Source: an uncultured Dehalococcoidia bacterium (GTDB lineage: Bacteria; Chloroflexota; Dehalococcoidia; Dehalococcoidales; Fen-1064). Taken from it: a stretch of DNA of 32,008 bases. The notes beneath the pieces were generated by a model. The model was not told the origin of the DNA. It did no database searches and was given only the letters and a program-made list of their open reading frames with translations. Each line of letters opens with the position of its first letter. Position 1 is the stretch's first letter. The position numbers were made by a program, and so were the translations under genes. The stretch is from contig CAIWXV010000125.1 of NCBI GenBank assembly GCA_903916765.1, forward strand, positions 1-32,008, given 5' to 3'. Shown here piece by piece: positions 25,832-32,008 of the stretch.

Positions 25832-27622
25832 ATGGAAAACATCAGAAACTTTTGTATCATCGCACATATCGACCATGGCAAATCTACCCTCGCCGACCGC
25901 ATTCTGGAACTTACCGGTGTGATTCACACTACGGAAAATGCACAGGTGCTGGATAGTATGGATTTAGAGCGTGAGCGTGGCATCACTATCAAGGCTAAGT
26001 CGGTGAGGATGCCTTATAAATCGCAGGACGGTAAAGAGTATATCCTGAATCTCATCGATACGCCGGGGCATGTAGACTTCAACTACGAAGTCTCGCGCAG
26101 TCTGAAAGCCTGTGAAGGCGCTGTTTTGCTGGTGGATGCCTCTCAGGGTGTCGAAGCCCAGACGATTGCCAACGCTTATCTTGCCATCGATGCCGGACTG
26201 GAAATTATTCCGGTCATAAATAAGATTGACTTGCCGAATGCGATGATTGACGAGTGTCGTCAACAACTGGAAGATTCATTGGGTTTGCCGGGTAAGACTG
26301 CCTTACTGGTTTCTGCCAAAGACGGTACCGGCGTCCCTGATTTATTGGAAGCGATTGTTACCCTCGTACCACCGCCGAAAGGCAGTATCGAAGAACCATT
26401 GAAATGTCTTATTTTCGACTCATTTTATGATACTTACCGTGGTGTTATTCCGCATATCCGTGTCTTTTCCGGTAGCCTGAAACACGGCGATAAAATTATG
26501 ATTAAGTCCACCGGTCAAATCCATGAGGTCGATGAAGTCGGCTATTTTACGCCGCAACTGACTCCCAGCGAAATTCTATCGGCGGGAGAAGTCGGTTATG
26601 CGGGCGCTATCATCAAAAAGGTGGGCAGTATCCATGTCGGTGATACCATTATTTCACCCGACCATCCTGAAACCGAAGGTATACACGGCTTCAGACACAC
26701 GCAACCGATGGTTTTCTGCGGTATCTATCCTATCAACACCAACGACTATGTCAAACTGACGGCTGCATTGGAGAAATTCCAGCTTAATGACTCCTCGATT
26801 GTCTATGAGAAAGAAAGTTCTGCGGCTTTGGGCTGGGGCTACCGTCTAGGATTTATGGGTATGTTGCATATGGAAATCACGCTCGAAAGATTGAAGCGGG
26901 AATACGGGCAGGAACTGATTGCCACGATGCCCTCGGTCATTTACAAAGTCTATACTACCGATGGGGAGTTCCAGTTAATCGATAACCCGTCGAAGTTTCC
27001 CGACCCTGGCCGTATCGACCACATCGAAGAGCCGATTGTCACCTTGCGTGTGATTGTGCCTAATGAATTTGTAGGGCCCATTATGGAATTATCCGATGCC
27101 AAGCGTGCCAAGCTGGAGGGGATGGAACATTCGGATAAAAGGCGTGCCCTGTTGACTTATGAATTCCCGCTGGCGGAAATGATTACCGGCTACTACGATA
27201 AGCTCAAGAGTGTCAGCCGGGGATATGCCAGCATGGATTATGATTTCCTCGGTTATCGCAGCGGGGATTTCGTTAAAGTGGATATACTGGTAAAAGAGAA
27301 TCAAGTTGATGCTTTATCCTTTATTTCCGTACGTGAAACTGCCCAATCCAGGTCCAGGGTACTGATTCATAAACTGAGGAAACTTATTCCCAGACAGATG
27401 TTTGAAATACCTCTGCAGGCGGCAATCGGGAGCAAAGTGATTGCCCGTGAAGATATTGTTGCGCTTAGAAAAGACGTTCTGGCAAAATGCTACGGCGGCG
27501 ACATCACGCGTAAGCGTAAGCTTCTGGAAAAGCAGGCTGAGGGCAAGAAGAAAATGAAGATGGTAGGGGCAGTGGAAGTGCCGCAGGAGGCATTCCTCTT
27601 ATTGTTGAAGATGGAGGAGTGA
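25832..27622 (+). CDS. lepA: Elongation factor 4 (LepA)
   Basis: NIRNFCIIAHIDHGKSTLADRILELTGVI...DTPGHVDFNYEVSRSLKACEGAVLLVDASQGVEAQT...RETAQSRSRVLIHKLRKLIPRQMFEIPLQAAIGSKVIAREDI. Confidence 0.98.
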   Translation: MENIRNFCIIAHIDHGKSTLADRILELTGVIHTTENAQVLDSMDLERERGITIKAKSVRMPYKSQDGKEYILNLIDTPGHVDFNYEVSRSLKACEGAVLLVDASQGVEAQTIANAYLAIDAGLEIIPVINKIDLPNAMIDECRQQLEDSLGLPGKTALLVSAKDGTGVPDLLEAIVTLVPPPKGSIEEPLKCLIFDSFYDTYRGVIPHIRVFSGSLKHGDKIMIKSTGQIHEVDEVGYFTPQLTPSEILSAGEVGYAGAIIKKVGSIHVGDTIISPDHPETEGIHGFRHTQPMVFCGIYPINTNDYVKLTAALEKFQLNDSSIVYEKESSAALGWGYRLGFMGMLHMEITLERLKREYGQELIATMPSVIYKVYTTDGEFQLIDNPSKFPDPGRIDHIEEPIVTLRVIVPNEFVGPIMELSDAKRAKLEGMEHSDKRRALLTYEFPLAEMITGYYDKLKSVSRGYASMDYDFLGYRSGDFVKVDILVKENQVDALSFISVRETAQSRSRVLIHKLRKLIPRQMFEIPLQAAIGSKVIAREDIVALRKDVLAKCYGGDITRKRKLLEKQAEGKKKMKMVGAVEVPQEAFLLLLKMEE

Positions 27623-27623
27623 G

Positions 27624-28823
27624 GTGAGAGGGCTTTACGTCCATATCCCTTTCTGTGTCAAAAAGTGCAGTTACTGCGATTTTTATTCCTTGCCAGGACG
27701 TTTGGATTCGCTAGGGCCATATGTTCAGGCAGTGATGAAAGAATCGCATAAATATGCGAAAATGTCTTTCGACACCCTCTATCTCGGTGGTGGCACCCCA
27801 AGCCTGCTCGGGGCTAAAAATCTTAAATTACTTATCGATGGACTTGGTGTAGAAAGTTCCTCTCCCCTTGCGGGAGGGGATTCATGTGAGGGGGTAAGGA
27901 TGAATAAGTTTCACTCTCACCCCGACCTCTCTCATCAAGGGAGAGGAAAGTTACAAAATAATTTTACTGAAGCCACGATTGAAATGAATCCGGAATCTAC
28001 TACTCCCGAGTTTCTGGAGACAGTCAAAGAGACTGGTTTTAATCGGGTATCGATTGGTGTGCAGTCCTTGTCCGATGACGAACTCAGAAGCGTCGGCAGA
28101 ATTCACACAGCGGCTCAAGCAATTTCTGCTGTGAAACGGGCGCAAAAAGCTGGTTTCCATGCTGTTTCCACCGACTTAATTATCGGACTTCCCGGACAAA
28201 CATGGAAGATCCTGAATAAAACACTGGAGACACTGGTCGGACTGGGTATCCATCATCTTTCCGTGTATTGTTTATCACTTGAAGACGGAACGCCTTTAGC
28301 TAAGAATCCACCGGATAATTTACCCTCCGATGACACTCAAGTTGAACTTTATGATAAGACCAGGACGTTCTTAATCGGACGAGGCTTTATTCATTATGAA
28401 ATTTCCAATTTTGCTCTCAAAGGATACGAGTGTAAACACAACCTCAATTATTGGCACGGCGGTGAATACCTCGGGCTTGGTCCATCAGCTGCCTCTCATC
28501 TCGATGGGAAAAGATTCAGAAATAATGCTGACCTGAATACTTACCTCCAAAATCCCATCGGTCAAATCGAGTATATCGAAGAATTGAATGCTCAGAATAA
28601 AGCCGCCGAGGAAGCGATGTTACGTTTGCGTTTGTTGGAAGAAGGATTGGATACCCATGAATTGACAACAAAATACGGGGTTGAGAATGTTCAGGATGTC
28701 ATTAGCCGACTCGATGGTATGGTTTGCGAAGGTTTACTCACTTGTGAAAACTCGAGGTATCGCCTGTCACCTTCCAGAATAATGACCTCGAACCCCATCT
28801 TTGCCAGAGTCCTTCTGAAATGA
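27624..28823 (+). CDS. hemW: HemW-like radical SAM protein (coproporphyrinogen III oxidase-like) with in-frame repeat insertion
   Basis: GTG start: RGLYVHIPFCVKKCSYCDFYSLPG...TLYLGGGTPSLL...IEMNPESTT...GFNRVSIGVQSLSDDELRSVGRIHTAAQA...HNLNYWHGGEYLGLGPSAASHL. Directly downstream of lepA. Confidence 0.94.
   Translation: MRGLYVHIPFCVKKCSYCDFYSLPGRLDSLGPYVQAVMKESHKYAKMSFDTLYLGGGTPSLLGAKNLKLLIDGLGVESSSPLAGGDSCEGVRMNKFHSHPDLSHQGRGKLQNNFTEATIEMNPESTTPEFLETVKETGFNRVSIGVQSLSDDELRSVGRIHTAAQAISAVKRAQKAGFHAVSTDLIIGLPGQTWKILNKTLETLVGLGIHHLSVYCLSLEDGTPLAKNPPDNLPSDDTQVELYDKTRTFLIGRGFIHYEISNFALKGYECKHNLNYWHGGEYLGLGPSAASHLDGKRFRNNADLNTYLQNPIGQIEYIEELNAQNKAAEEAMLRLRLLEEGLDTHELTTKYGVENVQDVISRLDGMVCEGLLTCENSRYRLSPSRIMTSNPIFARVLLK
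27857..27949. repeat. Palindromic repeat element inserted in frame inside hemW (about 93 bp)
   Basis: TTCCTCTCCCCTTGCGGGAGGGGATTCATGTGAGGGGGTAAGGATGAATAAGTTTCACTCTCACCCCGACCTCTCTCATCAAGGGAGAGGAAA: nested hairpins, outer arms mutually reverse-complementary. Encodes about SSPLAGGDSCEGVRMNKFHSHPDLSHQGRGK. Confidence 0.85.
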
Positions 28824-28849
28824 TACTGATGGTATATAAAAGGAGCGAG

Positions 28850-28877
28850 TCCCGACTTTCATCGGGATGGCATTGCG
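28850..28877. repeat. Repeat remnant/hairpin TCCCGA-CTTTCA-TCGGGA just upstream of the radical SAM start codon
   Basis: TCCCGACTTTCATCGGGATGGCATTGCG. Same family as CCACTTTCGTCGGGATGG at 16248-16266 and CCGACTTTCGTCGG at 15670-15683. Confidence 0.6.
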
Positions 28878-29813
28878 ATGTCAGAATTTAAAAGACCGGA
28901 AATTATACGTCCCCCGAGTGAATGGAGGAGCTATTATCTGCCTTTAACCGCCGGCTGTTCTAATAACACCTGTACATTCTGCAATAGTTACGGTTCCAAG
29001 TTGCAAATTAGAGACGTCGATGATATCAAAAAGGAAATCGATGCGCTTGCTCTCTATATGGAAAGTAACATTTCTTTACCAGAGATTCACTGGATTGTTT
29101 ATGCCGTTGCTCGGGAGTGGGATGGGGAGAGGGTGTTTCTTCAGGACGGGGATGCTCTGGCATATCCCTTCCTGAAGTTAAAAGAGATATTGACTTATAT
29201 TCACCTGAAGCTTCCACATGTACAAAGGATAGCCACTTATGCCACGACTCAGGATATTTTGCGTCGTAGTATCGATGAACTGAAAGAGCTAAGAAAGCTC
29301 AATCTGGAGATTCTCTATATCGGGCTCGAAACCGGTAGCGATGAATTGTTAAAGAAGATAGGTAAAGGCGTTGATTCCCGACAGGAAATCGAAGCAGTTC
29401 ACAGAGTTAAAGAGGCTGGTATCCTGACTTCGGTGACGGTCATCCTGGGCATCGGTGGTAAAGAAAATAGTAAAAAACATTCACTGGAAACGGCAATGGT
29501 TCTCAGTGAGATGGACCCCGACTATGTCGGTGCTCTGACATTAACGCTGGTACCGGGGACGCCGTTGTATCAAGACTGGAAAGCGGGCAAATTCTCTTTA
29601 ATAACGCCGTTTGAATCGCTTGTGGAATTAGTGACCATCCTTAAGAATTCCAGCTTCACCCGTTGTTTCTTCAGTTCGATGCATGCGTCTAACTATTTCT
29701 CTATCAGAGGCACTCTGCCGCAGGATAAAGAAAAGATGATTGCGGAACTGGAGCGAATCATTCAGCGTGGAAACGAAGGTTTGCTCAGACCGGAATTTCT
29801 GAGGGGATTGTAA
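28878..29813 (+). CDS. Radical SAM protein
   Basis: YYLPLTAGCSNNTCTFCNSYGSKLQIRD...RVFLQDGDALAYPFLKLKEIL...LEILYIGLETGSDELLKKIGKG...GGKENSKKHSLETA...VPGTPLY. Confidence 0.88.
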   Translation: MSEFKRPEIIRPPSEWRSYYLPLTAGCSNNTCTFCNSYGSKLQIRDVDDIKKEIDALALYMESNISLPEIHWIVYAVAREWDGERVFLQDGDALAYPFLKLKEILTYIHLKLPHVQRIATYATTQDILRRSIDELKELRKLNLEILYIGLETGSDELLKKIGKGVDSRQEIEAVHRVKEAGILTSVTVILGIGGKENSKKHSLETAMVLSEMDPDYVGALTLTLVPGTPLYQDWKAGKFSLITPFESLVELVTILKNSSFTRCFFSSMHASNYFSIRGTLPQDKEKMIAELERIIQRGNEGLLRPEFLRGL

Positions 29814-29885
29814 TAGAGATGTCCCTGATTAATCGCTTATGTTATAATCCAGAGAATTGCACTAAATTAGTCGGAGATTAAAGTG

Positions 29886-30389
29886 ATGAAGACGTGGAAT
29901 ATCGTTTTACTTGCGGGTTTGTTGCTGAGTACCATGTTGTTGACTGGTTGCGGGGCAAAAACTGCAAAAGAGGGAGACACTGTTAAAATAGAGTATACAT
30001 TGAAGCTGGAAGACGGCTCTGTTTTCGATACTTCGGTAGGAAAAGATCCCTTCGAATTTACGATAGGTGAAGGACAGGTGATTACTGGCTTTGAAGATGC
30101 TGTCAAAGGGATGAAGGTTGGAGAATCGAAGGCCGTCACTTTATCTCCTGCTGAAGCTTACGGCGATTATGATGATAGCCTTTTAACTGTGGTGGATCGC
30201 ACCCAATTGCCTGAAGATTTAGACCCGAAGGTTGGTGACCAATTACAGGCAACTCATGAAGACGGCACAACCGCTATGGTTACGGTAATTGAAGTTTCTG
30301 ATACGACAATCACCGTCGATGCCAATTCTGCTCTGGCAGGAAAAACACTGACATTCGAGTTGAAACTCATGGAAATCGTGAAAAAATAG
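29886..30389 (+). CDS. FKBP-type peptidyl-prolyl cis-trans isomerase, lipoprotein (SlyD-like)
   Basis: Signal peptide with lipobox LLTGC; VKIEYTLKLEDGSVFDTSVGKDPFEFTIGEGQVITGFEDAVKGMKVGESKAVTLSPAEAYGDYDD. Confidence 0.92.
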   Translation: MKTWNIVLLAGLLLSTMLLTGCGAKTAKEGDTVKIEYTLKLEDGSVFDTSVGKDPFEFTIGEGQVITGFEDAVKGMKVGESKAVTLSPAEAYGDYDDSLLTVVDRTQLPEDLDPKVGDQLQATHEDGTTAMVTVIEVSDTTITVDANSALAGKTLTFELKLMEIVKK

Positions 30390-30415
30390 ATTTTATCTAT
30401 TGTTGGTAGAAGTGC

Positions 30416-30456
30416 AAGAAGAGGAGGGGCAAATGCCCTTCCTCTTCTTTTTATTA
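30416..30456 (+). terminator. Rho-independent terminator after the FKBP gene
   Basis: AAGAAGAGGAGGGGC-AAAT-GCCCTTCCTCTTCTT then TTTATTATT: 15-bp stem, one G-U. Confidence 0.95.
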
Positions 30457-30526
30457 TTCCCATACCTATCGTAGAAAGTAATGGGGGTAAAATTGCCGTA
30501 CAAATAGGGTTGAATTTATCCCCAGT

Positions 30527-31261
30527 TTATTTTGCTGCCAGTTGACTGATTAACCGTTTGATTTCCTCCCGGAAGCTGTCGGTGGTTGCTGTAGATGTGT
30601 CGATTGTTATGTTTCCGTGGCTATCGATTGTGTATCCGAACTGGCTTTATTGCTTATCGAGATATGCGGGGGAAAGGGGATGTTCTGCTGAAGGGAAGAT
30701 TGCCCTATCATTAGTCGATGTCGTAATTGCTGAAACCTCCGTGACGCCTTCTACGATTCTCATCGATTGTGCGGCCGTTTGTACAATACTGCGTTCGTAT
30801 CCTGAGGCTGTTCTACAGGCTTCATCAATTAGTGATATTGCTCCCGAAGATACTTCCAGAGGAGCGATTGCTGTACCTTTGAACGGTTGTGCCATTACAT
30901 GCGAAGGCTCAGCCATGGCGAAGGAAGTGCCTGCCAGCAGTACCAGGAGGAATGAGGTCGCTCCAACCAGTATCGCTTGTCGAATGCCTGCCGGTAGCCG
31001 TGGTATTCTAAAAGGTTTAGGTTTGCTTCTCTCCGACATGTACTTATCGGCCAGGCTGGATAATTGGATTACCTCTTCGGCGAATGGGTTGTTGGACCTT
31101 ACGGCATATTGTTTTGCCGTGAGGAACTGGTTATAGGTATGTCGTCTATTAGGGTTGGACAAAACCTGATAAGCCTCATCGATATCGTCGATTAACAAGT
31201 AATTTTGGCATGAATGGTTTAGCCGTCTGTAAGCCGTGGCAATGTCTTGTGTTGTGTCTTA
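30527..31261 (-). pseudogene. J-like domain/TM protein interrupted by in-frame TAA codons (ORF track shows only 30647-31198)
   Basis: Minus strand: ILLGNHKQ*DTTQDIATAYRRLNHSCQNYLLIDDIDEAYQVLSNPNRRHTYNQFL...AILVGATSFLLVLLAGTSFAMA...SPAYLDKQ*SQFGYTIDSHGNITIDTSTATTDSFREEIKRLISQLAAK*. Protein-like sequence continues in the same frame past both TAA codons; HPD is absent. Confidence 0.6.
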
Positions 31262-31326
31262 TTGTTTGTGATTACCAAGCAGGATTCAGTTAGCTATGAA
31301 GGAATAGCATGGACTTATTTACATAC

Positions 31327-31379
31327 TTGACAGGGGGAATAGTTAAGTGATAACTTGGAATTAGTTAGGTATGACCTAA
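31327..31379 (+). promoter_or_regulatory. Putative promoter and operator of the MarR gene
   Basis: TTGACA at 31327-31332, a GATAAC/ATAACT -10-like hexamer at 31349-31355, then palindrome TTAGGT-ATG-ACCTAA at 31365-31379. Confidence 0.5.
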
Positions 31380-31398
31380 TTATTAGGAGGTAACTAAC

Positions 31399-31875
31399 AT
31401 TAATATAAAACAGAATAATTCGGTAGAACAAGAGAGTAAATCCATAGTTCGCCACATTTTGAAATTATCCAGCGATATTTTTCAGTCGATCAAGCTTGCT
31501 ATTCCATCCGAGTGGCTGGCGTCTGATATGACGGTAGCCCAACTACGGGTTTTATTGCTATTACATTCTGAAGGCTCAAGCCGGATGAGTTTCATAGCTT
31601 CTTCTCTTGGTATTACTTTATCGACTGCTACCGGTATTGTGGATAACCTGGTTAAAAAAGAACTGGTCGTGCGGGGAGCTGACTCTGAGGACCGTCGACT
31701 GGTTATTTGTGCATTATCTTCCCAGGGTCAGGAGATAATCAATCGGATGTGGGAACTCGGGCAACTCCAGATGGAGAAACTACTGGATGGTTTGTCATTA
31801 GAAGAACTCGGAAAGTCGCATGAGATCGCTGAGATTTTACTTCATAACGTAAGATCGAAAGTTAACCCTGTCTAA
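31399..31875 (+). CDS. MarR-family transcriptional regulator, probable non-canonical ATT start
   Basis: SDMTVAQLRVLLLLHSEGSSRMSFIASSLGITLSTATGIVDNLVKKELVVRGADSEDRRLVICALSSQGQEII. The frame stays open upstream of TTG 31459 to ATT 31399, which sits 8 nt after AGGAGG; TTG 31459 has no visible SD. Confidence 0.75.
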   Translation: MNIKQNNSVEQESKSIVRHILKLSSDIFQSIKLAIPSEWLASDMTVAQLRVLLLLHSEGSSRMSFIASSLGITLSTATGIVDNLVKKELVVRGADSEDRRLVICALSSQGQEIINRMWELGQLQMEKLLDGLSLEELGKSHEIAEILLHNVRSKVNPV

Positions 31876-32008
31876 GGGTATTGAAAGGAAGGGGGAAAGG
31901 AGGCAAAACTATGTTTTCCTGATGTTGATGTTGATTTTTCTGACTGTCTACCTGTCATTAACAAAAGTTTAATAGGATCATCATTAATGATAGGAAGAAT
32001 ATAGGGTC

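Noticed and set aside
28878-29813. Non-canonical C-x4-C-x2-C radical SAM spacing as a novelty
   Set aside because: GCSxNxCTFC spacing is a known variant in COG1032-type radical SAM proteins, so not notable by itself.
30558-31136. 192-aa plus-strand ORF
   Set aside because: Antisense to the J-like/TM reading frame, whose translation carries recognisable helix and TM patterns; the plus ORF has no recognisable motif.
31895-31972. SD-like AGGAGG followed by ATG TTT TCC TGA, and an overlapping MLMLIFLTVYLSLTKV ORF
   Set aside because: Only 3 and 16 codons; possibly a leader peptide or frameshifted transporter start, but the window ends too soon to judge.
1-32008. CRISPR arrays, phage or transposase genes, tRNA or rRNA genes
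   Set aside because: No regularly spaced direct repeats, integrase/transposase motifs, or tRNA/rRNA signatures recognised apart from tmRNA.

Overview
The window looks like a chromosome segment from an anaerobic bacterium, possibly Chloroflexota/Dehalococcoidia (inferred from gene content and repeat style, not proven). On the minus strand there is an eight-gene heterodisulfide-reductase-like operon, about 1344-13333. It runs hdrA-GltD fusion, hdrA, double hdrA, mvhD, fdhB/frhB-like, hdrC, hdrB, hdrD-like, and ends in a strong terminator. Downstream on the same strand are smpB and a tmRNA (ssrA) missing from the ORF track, with predicted tag AKEPVLVAA, then the 5' end of a CaiB/BaiF CoA-transferase. 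The rest holds a carboxyltransferase (OadA/PycB-like), a hotdog thioesterase flanked by repeats, an iorA-iorB-aminotransferase operon, GYD protein, membrane metallophosphoesterase, alpha/beta hydrolase, a PurN-like protein preceded by an unlisted 35-aa Cys-rich ORF, Maf, a BaiN/HI0933-type flavoprotein, LepA, HemW carrying an in-frame palindromic repeat insertion, a radical SAM protein, an FKBP lipoprotein, a nonsense-interrupted J-like/TM gene, and a MarR regulator whose Shine-Dalgarno faces an ATT codon. The main candidate for an undescribed system is the three-HdrA locus, which has several possible electron entry modules but no hydrogenase or formate dehydrogenase catalytic subunit in the window. 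All calls come from reading the sequence; no searches were run.
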